From Chloroflexota bacterium (lineage in GTDB: Bacteria; Chloroflexota; Dehalococcoidia; Lucifugimonadales; UBA3495), in the NCBI GenBank assembly GCA_028874675.1, contig JAPPJA010000349.1:1-8969 (forward strand): a DNA stretch of 8,969 nucleotides, written 5' to 3'. Positions 1 through 6,556 of the stretch are shown piece by piece (the first letter of the stretch is position 1; the number at the start of each line of letters is the position of its first letter). Both the position numbers and the translations under genes were made by a program. The notes beneath the pieces are model-generated. The model saw nothing but the letters and a program-made list of their open reading frames with translations, did not search any database and was not told the DNA's origin.

Positions 1-751
1 GGGCACGGCTGACCCAAACTTCCCGATTGTCCACGTCCCGGTCGTGGACCAACCTGTTCAGCATTACCCCGCCCCTGGAAGTATCTTCAGGGAAGCGCAG
101 GGTATTGGACATCAAGCGTTTGGCCACCACCAGCCCAAGAATTGCCAGACCGAACCAGCTGATGGCAACAATCTGAGCTGGAATTACCCGAATAGGCTGA
201 CCATTTGCTGCCCAGTTCCAGAGGCCCGGCCAGTCCAGGGCCAGCGCTCCTCCCGGCAGGTGGGGCAATGCGGGAAGCAAGAGCAGCGCTAGCAGCGCCC
301 ACACTGCGGAGCTTTTGCTGACTCTCCAGCCCACCAAATAGATGGAAATGGCTACCAGGAACAACAGGGGAACCAGGGCAATCAGCATTCCGCAGACTAC
401 CATAAGCCCCCGTCCACCCTGGAACCCCAGGAATACTGACCAATTGTTGCCCGCCAGAGCAATCAGCGGCGATAGCAGGAACAACGCAGAGGTCCGCTGC
501 AGTTCCGAACTCTGCTCCGCCAGCAGGTAGGCGAACAATACCGGAGAGAGTCCCTTAAGAAAAAACTCGATACCGGCCAGGGGCATGGCCCACTTTTTCC
601 CGAGCTGCCGAATGACGTTGGAGCCGCCGACGTTGCCGCTGCCGTATTCCCTTATGTCAATGCCCTTTACTACCCTAGCAATCAGGTAGGCCGTTGGTAC
701 CGAGCCAGCCAGGTAGGAATAGAGGTAGAGACCTAACAGTTCCAGGACCAT
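1..751 (-). CDS. plsY: PlsY-like glycerol-3-phosphate acyltransferase, divergent, C-terminus beyond window
   Basis: Translated from the minus strand: 250 codons are visible and the frame is still open at the left edge. PlsY is the membrane enzyme that moves an acyl group from acyl-phosphate to sn-glycerol-3-phosphate, the first step of phospholipid synthesis. The N-terminus fits the family well: a first helix (about 4-24) with GSVPTAYLIA (16-25), then DIREYGSGN (32-40). The second motif is AGNNWSVFLGFQGGRG (100-115), and about six hydrophobic segments can be seen. Oddities: residues 41-45 read VGGSN where the family usually has xGATN; the usual GH before the FxGGKG loop is GN (Asn102); GGKG is GGRG; and the usual C-terminal HRxNIxRL motif is not recognisable. 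PlsY is normally about 200 residues, so this protein is at least 50 longer. The ATG lies 19 nt after the PHP gene with no clear Shine-Dalgarno, suggesting operon translation. The family is fairly sure; catalytic activity is uncertain, and it may be a paralogue. Confidence 0.85.
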   Translation of the reverse strand, partial: MVLELLGLYLYSYLAGSVPTAYLIARVVKGIDIREYGSGNVGGSNVIRQLGKKWAMPLAGIEFFLKGLSPVLFAYLLAEQSSELQRTSALFLLSPLIALAGNNWSVFLGFQGGRGLMVVCGMLIALVPLLFLVAISIYLVGWRVSKSSAVWALLALLLLPALPHLPGGALALDWPGLWNWAANGQPIRVIPAQIVAISWFGLAILGLVVAKRLMSNTLRFPEDTSRGGVMLNRLVHDRDVDNREVWVSRA

Positions 752-770
752 TCAACAGTCGGCGGACGGT

Positions 771-1616
771 TCAGCGTTTCCTGACTATGCTGCGGGAATT
801 CTCCATCAGCTTTTCGACTGAATCCATCGGCGGGCCAAGAAGCCCCGGTTCCTGTTCTCCGGTGTTGCCAAGGCCGTGGTAGTCGCTGCCACCGCAGGGA
901 ATCAGGCCGTGGCGGTTAGCGACCTCCAGAAGCCTCTGTATGGTCTCCTCGGAGTACATTGCGTAGTGGACTTCCATCCCCACCAGTCCGGCTTCCTTCA
1001 GCTGAGCGACCTTGGTGTCCAGGTCTTCCAGCCCGGCGGGGTGGGCCAGGACGGCGGAACCGCCCACCCTGGCAAGCATTTCGACGCCCTCCTCTGGCGT
1101 CATCTTCTCCCGTTCGGCATAGGCCAGGCCGTTACGGCCAAGATACTCGTAAAAGGCTTCCTTGGGCTCCTTGAAATAGCCGGCCTCAACCATCGCCAGG
1201 GCAATGTGTGGCCGACCCACCGAACCATCACCGGCAAAGGCTTTCACCCGCTCCCAGTCCACGGGTTTACCCAGGGCCGCCAGCTTCTCCACCATCATGC
1301 GGCCCCGCTCCACCCTGCCTTCCCGAAAGCGGCGCAGAATTCCCTGAAATTCCTCATCTTCGTATTCAAGGAAATACCCGAGCATGTGAATCTCATCGCC
1401 GGGTATGTCGGTGCTTAACTCTATGGCAGGAATGACTTCCAGGTTTTGATGGGCCGACGCCGCCTGAACGGCCTCGGCAATGCCGTCAGTAGTATCGTGG
1501 TCGGAAATGGCCGCCACCGTTACGCCTTTGCTGGCAATGAGGTTCACAAGCTCGGTAGGCGTTAGACGTCCGTCCGATGCCAGGGTATGAAGATGAAGAT
1601 CTACAAGTCCTTCCAT
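771..1616 (-). CDS. PHP-domain phosphoesterase (RNase AM / nucleoside 3',5'-bisphosphatase family)
   Basis: This 281-residue soluble protein carries the complete metal-binding set of the PHP family: DLHLHT (6-11), SDHDT (38-42), the AIELS glutamate (Glu66), HMLGY (77-81), RPHIA (135-139), AHPAG (191-195) and GGSDYHG (242-248). These His/Asp/Glu residues normally bind three divalent metals (Mn, Fe or Zn). The length and motif order match the stand-alone PHP proteins of the YciV/TrpH group, which hydrolyse 3',5'-bisphosphonucleotides such as pAp and trim short 5'-phosphorylated RNAs. They match less well the long PHP domains of DNA polymerases or the HisJ histidinol phosphatases. The ATG sits 1 nt after the ymdB stop codon, so translation is very likely coupled and the two proteins are made together. 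Together with rny and ymdB this points to nucleotide or RNA turnover. Exact substrate is inferred from family, not shown. Confidence 0.88.
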   Translation of the reverse strand: MEGLVDLHLHTLASDGRLTPTELVNLIASKGVTVAAISDHDTTDGIAEAVQAASAHQNLEVIPAIELSTDIPGDEIHMLGYFLEYEDEEFQGILRRFREGRVERGRMMVEKLAALGKPVDWERVKAFAGDGSVGRPHIALAMVEAGYFKEPKEAFYEYLGRNGLAYAEREKMTPEEGVEMLARVGGSAVLAHPAGLEDLDTKVAQLKEAGLVGMEVHYAMYSEETIQRLLEVANRHGLIPCGGSDYHGLGNTGEQEPGLLGPPMDSVEKLMENSRSIVRKR

Positions 1617-1617
1617 A

Positions 1618-2388
1618 TTATTCCACCATGCGGTCTATTCTTTGAATTGACAGTGCCCTGCCATTCTCGTCGTCTATCTCAATCAGGGCCGAGTTCATCA
1701 TTACCGGGCCACGGGCCACGGAAAAGCGCTGGGGCAAGCCGGTAAGGAACCGGTCCAGAACCGCGTTGGTATCGCTGCCAATCACGGAATTAACCGGTCC
1801 GGTCATACCCACATCCGTGAGATACGCAGTGCCCCTCGGAAGTATTCGAGCGTCCACAGTACCTACATGGGTATGGGTGCCCAAAACAGCGCTGACTTTG
1901 CCATCCAGGTACCACCCCATCCCCTGCTTTTCCGAGGTAGCCTCGGCATGAAAATCTACGATTACTACCTTAGGATCAGATTCGTGGAGCGCTTCATCCA
2001 GGAGGGCGCTCGCCGCCCGAAAGGGACAGTCTAGGGTAGGCATGAACACTCGGCCCATGAGATTCAGCACCATCACGCCGTCCTGGACCAGGTAACCCCG
2101 ACCCGGCGCGTCCGGATAGTTGGCAGGCCGGATCAGGGGCAGCCCTTCATCCATGTGGGGGATGATTTCCTTCTGGTCCCAGATGTGGTTGCCTGACGTC
2201 AATACGTCCACACCACTATCCAGGAGTTCCTCAGCGGTCTCCAGTGTGATACCGAACCCCCCGGCAACGTTTTCTCCGTTGGCAATGACCTTGTCAATGC
2301 TGAATTCCTGGCGAAGGTCCGGCAAAATCCGTTGTATCGCTCGCCTGCCAGGCTGGCCGATGATGTCACCGATCATTAGGATTCGCAA
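1618..2388 (-). CDS. ymdB: YmdB-family metallophosphoesterase (2',3'-cyclic nucleotide phosphodiesterase)
   Basis: The 256-residue product matches the TIGR00282/YmdB family in length and motifs. Bacillus subtilis YmdB hydrolyses 2',3'-cyclic nucleotides and affects biofilm and motility decisions. Visible metal ligands are Asp8 in IGDIIG, Glu39-Asn40 in NGENVAGG, Asn67-His68 in SGNHIWD, His147 in DFHAEATSEK, and His172 and His174 in GTHTHV, so the di-metal site looks intact. The chosen start is TTG at 2388-2386. It gives the family's usual MRILMIGD beginning and has AAGAGG 10 nt upstream; the next Met is three codons in, too close to the metal site to be better. The gene follows rny after 246 nt and is tightly followed by the PHP gene. 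The rny-ymdB order is also found in Firmicutes, and a joint role in RNA decay is the natural reading, though here a hairpin lies between them. Confidence 0.93.
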   Translation of the reverse strand: MRILMIGDIIGQPGRRAIQRILPDLRQEFSIDKVIANGENVAGGFGITLETAEELLDSGVDVLTSGNHIWDQKEIIPHMDEGLPLIRPANYPDAPGRGYLVQDGVMVLNLMGRVFMPTLDCPFRAASALLDEALHESDPKVVIVDFHAEATSEKQGMGWYLDGKVSAVLGTHTHVGTVDARILPRGTAYLTDVGMTGPVNSVIGSDTNAVLDRFLTGLPQRFSVARGPVMMNSALIEIDDENGRALSIQRIDRMVE

Positions 2389-2398
2389 CTTGGCTTTT

Positions 2399-2404
2399 CC
2401 TCTT
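2399..2404 (-). promoter_or_regulatory. Shine-Dalgarno supporting the TTG start of ymdB
   Basis: On the minus strand AAGAGG ends 10 nt before the TTG codon at 2388. It supports TTG rather than the ATG three codons downstream, which would be only two further residues from the GD of the metal-binding motif. The spacing is slightly long but workable. Confidence 0.5.
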
Positions 2405-2524
2405 GCCGCTTGCGCTGACCATAGTCTTTACACCGGTACTAATGCGCTCACGCGGATAACTTGCGCTTTTTCTGTCCAGATCTCCGACCGGTTGCCGACG
2501 GCTCGCAGCAGCGCTAACAAATAC

Positions 2525-2557
2525 GGCCCAAGGGCCGAGAATTCCGGCTCTTGGGCC
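2525..2557 (-). terminator. strong hairpin after rny, possible terminator or RNA 3' end
   Basis: Arms 2525-2537 and 2545-2557 pair over 13 bp with one mismatch (GGCCCAAG outer arm, GCCG inner arm) around a 7-nt loop containing GAATTC. It begins 78 nt after the rny stop codon. On the minus strand the stem is followed by GTATTTGTTAG, a weak T-rich stretch rather than a clean T run. It may be a leaky terminator, or an RNA-processing or stabilising hairpin between rny and ymdB. On the plus strand the mismatch is a G-T wobble, but no plus-strand gene ends nearby. The rest of gap 2389-2634 holds no convincing gene or consensus promoter. Confidence 0.5.
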
Positions 2558-2634
2558 TGGTGTCCAGTTGTCGCGGACCGCAAGATAGCGACCCACGGAA
2601 TACCTTACCGAGCTTATTGCGCCGGAGGTTGTTC

Positions 2635-4167
2635 TTATCGGGCTATTTCCACGTTCCTCGTTTCCCGAATAACCGTAACCTTGATCTGTCCGGGGAAGAC
2701 CAGGTCTTCTTCCACTTTCCGGGCAATGTCGCGGGCCAGCTCAGCCGATCCGATATCGTCAATATCAGTGGGTTTGACCATGACCCTCACCTCACGCCCG
2801 GCCTGTATGGCGAAGGCTCGTTCCACGCCGCCAAAACCTATGGCGGTATCTTCCAGCTCCCGAAGCCGCTTTACGTACTGCTCGAGAGATTCCTTACGGG
2901 CTCCCGGTCGGGCAGCGCTTATGGCGTCAGCGCTGGCTACGATAAAGGACTCAATGGTTGAGTGTTCATCGTCGTGATGTTCGAGAATGGACAGGTACGA
3001 ATTATGGTTGATGCCATACTTCTGGGCCAGCTCGGCGCCAATTTCAGCGTGAGGACCTGCCACCTCATGGGTAAGGGCCTTACCCACATCGTGCAGCAAG
3101 CCGCCAACCTTGGCAACCTGGATGTTAGCTCCGACCTCTGCGGCCAGCATTCCGGACAACAGACAAACCTCTATGGAATGCTTGAGCACGTTTTCGCCGT
3201 AGCTGTAGCGGTACTTCAGCTGCCCCAGGTAGCGGATCAGTTCCGGATCGATGCCGCTGAGTCCCACGTCAAAAGTGGACTGCTCTCCGGCTTTCCAGAT
3301 GGTCTGCTCGATGTCAACCTGGGCCCGATTTACCGTGTCTTCGATACGGGCAGGCTGGATGCGACCGTCGCTGACCAACCTTTCCAGGGCAAGGCGCGCC
3401 ACTTCCCGGCGCACCGGGTCAAAACAGGATAGGGTCACAATTTCAGGGGTGTCATCAATTACAATGTCAACACCCGTCATTGACTCCAGCGCTCGTATGT
3501 TCCGCCCTTCACGGCCAATGAGACGGCCCTTCATCTCATCGTTTGGCAGGGAAACTATGGAAGTCGTGGTCTCTGATACAACATCAGTGGCCAGACGGTT
3601 AATGGCCAGGGTAATTATGCGGCGGGCATTTTCTTCTGCGGTGACTTTGTACTCACGTTCAAGATCATAGGTCCGGCGGGCCAGTTCGTGCCTGGCCTTT
3701 TCTTCGCCTTCCTTAACAATCAGATCCCTGGCTTCATCCACCGTCATTCCGGCAGCTTCTTCCAGGGCGCGAATCTGTTGGTCTTTTAGTTCGCTTACCT
3801 GTTCGAGGGTTTGTTCAACTTCCGACTCTTTCGCCGTAAGGGAGATTCGCTGCTTTTCCAGCGCTTCGCCCTTCTTTTCCAGTTGCTCCTCCCGCTGCAG
3901 GTAGCGGCGCTCCAGGCGATTTAGCTCCTGTCTCTGCTCCTTTATTTCATTCTCGCCGGTTGACCTGAGCTTCAGGACCTCTTCCTGGGTTTCAAGGAGG
4001 ATCCGCCGTTTCTCCTCCTCCGCTTGTACTATGACCGTATTGGCCTCTTCCTTCGCATTTTCTACCCGTTTGCCATCAACCCTGGAACGGTAAACCAGCC
4101 ACAAGGCTACTCCCGTTCCAGCTATCCCTGCGACCGCCAGGACGGTAAGGAAAATTGTTATTTCCAT
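2635..4167 (-). CDS. rny: ribonuclease Y (membrane-anchored endoribonuclease)
   Basis: The 510-residue protein has the full RNase Y architecture and usual length (about 510-520). One N-terminal transmembrane helix (about 4-25) anchors it to the inner face of the membrane. A long, highly charged coiled coil follows (about 30-195, rich in Glu, Lys, Arg and Gln). Then come a KH RNA-binding domain with GRLIGREGRNIRALE (214-228) and an HD phosphohydrolase domain with His330, LLHDVGKA (357-364, catalytic His359-Asp360), the EHHDDE segment (396-401) and ADAISAARPGAR (413-424). RNase Y starts mRNA decay by cutting single-stranded RNA in many Gram-positive and other bacteria. The ATG is backed by GGAAGGGAG about 7 nt upstream. 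The gene has its own promoter at 4229-4257, with a palindrome in the leader, and is followed by ymdB and a PHP phosphoesterase. Nothing in it looks broken. Confidence 0.97.
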   Translation of the reverse strand: MEITIFLTVLAVAGIAGTGVALWLVYRSRVDGKRVENAKEEANTVIVQAEEEKRRILLETQEEVLKLRSTGENEIKEQRQELNRLERRYLQREEQLEKKGEALEKQRISLTAKESEVEQTLEQVSELKDQQIRALEEAAGMTVDEARDLIVKEGEEKARHELARRTYDLEREYKVTAEENARRIITLAINRLATDVVSETTTSIVSLPNDEMKGRLIGREGRNIRALESMTGVDIVIDDTPEIVTLSCFDPVRREVARLALERLVSDGRIQPARIEDTVNRAQVDIEQTIWKAGEQSTFDVGLSGIDPELIRYLGQLKYRYSYGENVLKHSIEVCLLSGMLAAEVGANIQVAKVGGLLHDVGKALTHEVAGPHAEIGAELAQKYGINHNSYLSILEHHDDEHSTIESFIVASADAISAARPGARKESLEQYVKRLRELEDTAIGFGGVERAFAIQAGREVRVMVKPTDIDDIGSAELARDIARKVEEDLVFPGQIKVTVIRETRNVEIAR

Positions 4168-4200
4168 GCGTTCTCCCTTCCTTCCCGTCTAGGTATTCGC

Positions 4201-4223
4201 TTTAGGGGAAAAACTCCCCTAAA
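4201..4223 (-). promoter_or_regulatory. perfect inverted repeat at the rny transcription start: operator or 5' hairpin
   Basis: TTTAGGGGA (4201-4209) and TCCCCTAAA (4215-4223) are perfect 9-bp arms around a 5-nt A-rich spacer. On the minus strand the repeat starts 5 nt after the TACGAT box, so the predicted +1 falls at its edge or in its first bases. It ends about 33 nt before the rny start codon. Read as DNA it could bind a repressor dimer. Read as RNA it would put a 5'-terminal stem-loop on the rny mRNA, which could shield the end or mediate autocontrol. There is no T run, so it is not a normal terminator. Confidence 0.6.
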
Positions 4224-4228
4224 TGACT

Positions 4229-4257
4229 ATCGTACTGTTTGCGCTAGCTGATGTCAA
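4229..4257 (-). promoter_or_regulatory. sigma-70-type promoter of rny
   Basis: On the minus strand TTGACA (4257-4252) is a perfect -35 box. A 17-nt spacer separates it from TACGAT (4234-4229), a 4/6 match to TATAAT. The predicted start of transcription is near 4220-4224, giving a leader of about 55 nt before the rny ATG. This separates rny from the membrane-protein gene upstream and makes rny the first gene of its own transcript. Confidence 0.7.
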
Positions 4258-4335
4258 GAAACTGAGAAGCGCCCAGGTACGCCGCCGAAACCGCGTGGAA
4301 GCCGAAAACGTAGCTTTACCAGGAAGGCGCAGCGC

Positions 4336-5034
4336 CTACAGAAAAGCCAGGGTAAGGGTTGCCAGGCCTGCCAGTATCAGGGCCGCAGACCACAGCAGGT
4401 CCACGTTCAGCCACCCTCTCCTGAGAAATGCCAGCCCCAGCTTTCTATAGACTATAAGGGCGATGGCCAGCATCACCGTTAACATGGCCAGGGTGTGCAC
4501 TGTGAGACCAATGCCCCACGCTGCAGCGGTATCCGACAGGTCCAGGAGGCCGGCGTGATGGTCAAGATCGGGAGCGCCCGCTCCTTCTTCCTCCAAATTG
4601 AGGATTACGGGTGCAAGCATCAGCCCTGCGCCGTGGGATGTAGCCATCAGAAAGGACCAGGCAATGAGATCGCGGCCACTGACGTTCATTCCTACCCAGC
4701 GAAAGTGCCGGTAGTAAAGCGCCAGCTTGTAAATGCCGAATCCTGTCAGGAACACGCCAGCCGCGATCCTTACCCAGAAAAGAGGTACGAAGTAGCCTGC
4801 CAGGGCCAGGACGACCGCCACGACCAGGAGCGAGGCCACATGCCCCAGGGAAATGTAGAGGACGGCGCTGCCTATGGCCCGAACGTTTTCCCGCTGCAGG
4901 CCCAGGCTGACCGCAAACAACCAGCCCATGGCCGGATTCATGCCGTGAAAAGCGCCCAGGGCCGCCAAACCAATTAGCGGCCCCAGGGTAGCTATAGCAG
5001 CAGGTTCGGCATGAACCGGAAGCGCGCCCAACAT
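4336..5034 (-). CDS. six-helix histidine-bearing membrane protein, possible transporter
   Basis: I do not recognise a named family with certainty. The 232-residue product has about six hydrophobic helices (roughly 13-31, 54-80, 82-105, 122-145, 172-197, 209-231). Conserved-looking motifs are AFHGMNPAMGW (28-38), SLGHVAS (62-68), TSHGAGLMLAP (132-142) and TVHTLAM (178-184). A soluble loop at about 146-170 contains Asp-Leu-Asp-His-His. One His or His-Gly per membrane segment recalls LysE/NicO-type metal or small-molecule transporters, but that is an inference from pattern only. It begins 11 nt after the stop of the SBP56 gene with no clear Shine-Dalgarno, so it is probably co-transcribed and translationally coupled. 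The start is uncertain: the in-frame codons just upstream (5035-5082) read RGRLFRFLLLPLAGCA, which with the annotated MLGALPVHA would make a typical signal peptide ending in an AxA-like site, yet that stretch has no ATG, GTG or TTG. Confidence 0.8.
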   Translation of the reverse strand: MLGALPVHAEPAAIATLGPLIGLAALGAFHGMNPAMGWLFAVSLGLQRENVRAIGSAVLYISLGHVASLLVVAVVLALAGYFVPLFWVRIAAGVFLTGFGIYKLALYYRHFRWVGMNVSGRDLIAWSFLMATSHGAGLMLAPVILNLEEEGAGAPDLDHHAGLLDLSDTAAAWGIGLTVHTLAMLTVMLAIALIVYRKLGLAFLRRGWLNVDLLWSAALILAGLATLTLAFL

Positions 5035-5045
5035 AGCGCAGCCAG

Positions 5046-6425
5046 CTAGGGGTAGCAGAAGGAATCTGAAGAGGCGTCCCCGCCCTCCAGACGAACCTGG
5101 TGGGCCCGGCCTTCTCCAAAGTCCACGAAGAAGTCCTCGTCCAGGGACAAGCCGCCTTCCGGATTAACGTTGAACTTGGCCATCCACCCGGTTATGTTGT
5201 CGTAGAAGGTGTCGTCCCAGGAACTGTAAAGGGAGTTGGTCGCATAAACGCGACGCCCATCCCGACTGATCTCCACCATCTGGGGCGCGCCAATCAGGGG
5301 GCCGGACTTGGGGTGGGCGCTCTTGTTGACTATACCGCCCAGCTCGACGACCCCGGTGAGCTTCGCATCGAAGGGGTCAGAGACGTCATACTGCCGCATC
5401 TGGCCGGTTCCCCAGCAGGACACATAAAGGAACTTGTCGTCCAGAGACAGGTCCAGGTCGGTCACCAGGGGCGGAACGGCGCCCAACCCCTTCAGCGCCT
5501 CGGGCAACAGGGCAGGGTCGGCCGGTTCGGCAGGAATGTCAATCACCTTGGTAACCGCCCACTTGTCTCCATCCTGGTACCAGGTCCACACCGAGGATGA
5601 CAGGTCCTGATTATTGACTACCACGCCCACAAACCCGTAAGCCTTGGTGGGATTGTGAGATGGGCGCAATTCCAGGACCATCTGGTTCTCGGAGCCAAAG
5701 TCAACCTCTTGCAGGTGACGCCGGCGCCGCAGGTCCCAGAAGTGAATCTTGTGCCCGTAATTGCCAGCCACAATATCGGACAAAGAGGGACCGTTCTCGA
5801 ACAGGTCCGGGGTGCACCATTCGCTGGTCACCGCAACGTCCAGGCCCATGTGCCACCAGAAGTCGTAAGCCAGGGTTTGGGGACCCCGGTCCAGTTCCCA
5901 TGCGCCCAGGGGCTCGAAAGTATTGTGGTCAATTCGGAGAATTCCGCCGGGCGCGCCACCCTCAGCGGAACCGATACCGTTGAGGTATATGGCATCGGGC
6001 CCACAGTGGACCGTATGCAGCCGACTGTAACCGGTACGGTTGGCAATTACGTCGGCTTCCACCGTCTTGACTACCTGCGGACTGAAGGGGTCCGGCTTGG
6101 TATCAATTACGTAGATCCTTGAAGTTCGCAGGGTGGGTACGATCAAATAACGGCGCTCAAGATGCGGATGGGGGGCATAGGGGCAAAGACTGGCGCTGCA
6201 CGCGTTCCAGCCAAAGTGGTGTAGTTCGTCGCCAACATTGGGCATATCCAGGGAATTAACAATGGTGCTGTAAGTCGGCGACTCGGGATCAAGGTCAACT
6301 ACCGACATGGCGTCGGGTTGGCCATTGGTGTTCAAGACTGCCACGTAGCCCAATCGCTCTGGTGGCGCCTGTATCGCCAGACGGGCGGATGGGTAAAAGG
6401 TTGGGTCCGGTGTCATTAAGGCCAT
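5046..6425 (-). CDS. selenium-binding protein SBP56 / methanethiol oxidase family
   Basis: The 459-residue protein aligns by eye along its whole length with human SELENBP1 and bacterial MtoX, which oxidise methanethiol to formaldehyde, H2S and H2O2 (EC 1.8.3.4) on a beta-propeller fold with bound copper. Recognisable blocks are MPNVGDELHHFGWNAC (61-76), RLHTVHC (135-141), YDFWWHMG (187-194), TSEWCTP (200-206), TDLDLSLDDKFLYVSCWGTG (322-341), RQYDVSDP (344-351), GAPQMVEISRDGRRVYATNSLYSSWD (starting at 379), and the C-terminal AHQVR with GGDASSD. Deviations: the position of human Cys57 (SPQYC) is Ser53 (SPTYS); the usual C-terminal AHE is AHQ; and GGDCSSD is GGDASSD. No signal peptide is present, so it is probably cytoplasmic, unlike Hyphomicrobium MtoX. 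GAGGG about 7 nt before the ATG supports the start. A promoter lies at 6529-6556. The membrane protein follows at 11 nt. Family is certain; methanethiol oxidation is inferred. Confidence 0.93.
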   Translation of the reverse strand: MALMTPDPTFYPSARLAIQAPPERLGYVAVLNTNGQPDAMSVVDLDPESPTYSTIVNSLDMPNVGDELHHFGWNACSASLCPYAPHPHLERRYLIVPTLRTSRIYVIDTKPDPFSPQVVKTVEADVIANRTGYSRLHTVHCGPDAIYLNGIGSAEGGAPGGILRIDHNTFEPLGAWELDRGPQTLAYDFWWHMGLDVAVTSEWCTPDLFENGPSLSDIVAGNYGHKIHFWDLRRRRHLQEVDFGSENQMVLELRPSHNPTKAYGFVGVVVNNQDLSSSVWTWYQDGDKWAVTKVIDIPAEPADPALLPEALKGLGAVPPLVTDLDLSLDDKFLYVSCWGTGQMRQYDVSDPFDAKLTGVVELGGIVNKSAHPKSGPLIGAPQMVEISRDGRRVYATNSLYSSWDDTFYDNITGWMAKFNVNPEGGLSLDEDFFVDFGEGRAHQVRLEGGDASSDSFCYP

Positions 6426-6442
6426 ATCTAACCCTCGCTGTG

Positions 6443-6524
6443 ATTTCTTCCGGTTGGCGGCCGATGGGAAACCCTTGAATCCGTGTGGAGTCCAGGGGGC
6501 TTATCACCTTTTAATTTCTTCCGG
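6443..6524 (-). repeat. 11-bp direct repeat in the SBP56 leader
   Basis: CCGGAAGAAAT occurs twice on the minus strand, at 6524-6514 (over the predicted start of transcription) and 6453-6443 (about 18 nt before the SBP56 start codon), 71 bp apart. Both copies are exact. They could be a regulator's binding sites or chance purine-rich sequence in a leader. Confidence 0.5.
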
Positions 6525-6528
6525 AGAC

Positions 6529-6556
6529 AGTATATATACTTGCTGCCGATTGTCTA
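6529..6556 (-). promoter_or_regulatory. sigma-70-like promoter of the SBP56 gene
   Basis: On the minus strand TAGACA (6556-6551, 5/6 match to TTGACA), a 16-nt spacer and TATACT (6534-6529, 5/6 match to TATAAT). The -10 box lies within a 12-bp perfect palindrome, AGTATATATACT (6529-6540), which could also be a regulator site. The predicted start is near 6522. Confidence 0.6.

Noticed and set aside
876..1418. 180-codon open frame on the plus strand
   Set aside because: It is antisense to the PHP gene, which has every family motif.
2366..2596. 76-codon minus-strand frame in the rny-ymdB gap
   Set aside because: It runs through the hairpin and into ymdB in another frame, with no family resemblance or good ribosome site.
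2120..2977. 285-codon open frame on the plus strand
   Set aside because: It lies opposite the 5' half of ymdB, the gap and the 3' end of rny. Composition is not protein-like and no ribosome site is present; both opposed genes are certain.
4284..4307. GCCGAAA direct repeat upstream of the rny -35 box
   Set aside because: Only 7 bp, twice; chance cannot be excluded.
4325..4337. AGGCGC-A-GCGCCT palindrome at the membrane-protein stop codon as a terminator
   Set aside because: The foldable stem is only about 5 bp with a 3-nt loop and is followed by TTCCTGG, too weak to call.
4562..5119. 185-codon minus-strand frame across the SBP56/membrane gene junction
   Set aside because: It is the third frame of the same strand, rich in Gly, Arg and Pro without hydrophobic segments or motifs; the membrane-protein frame is far more coherent.
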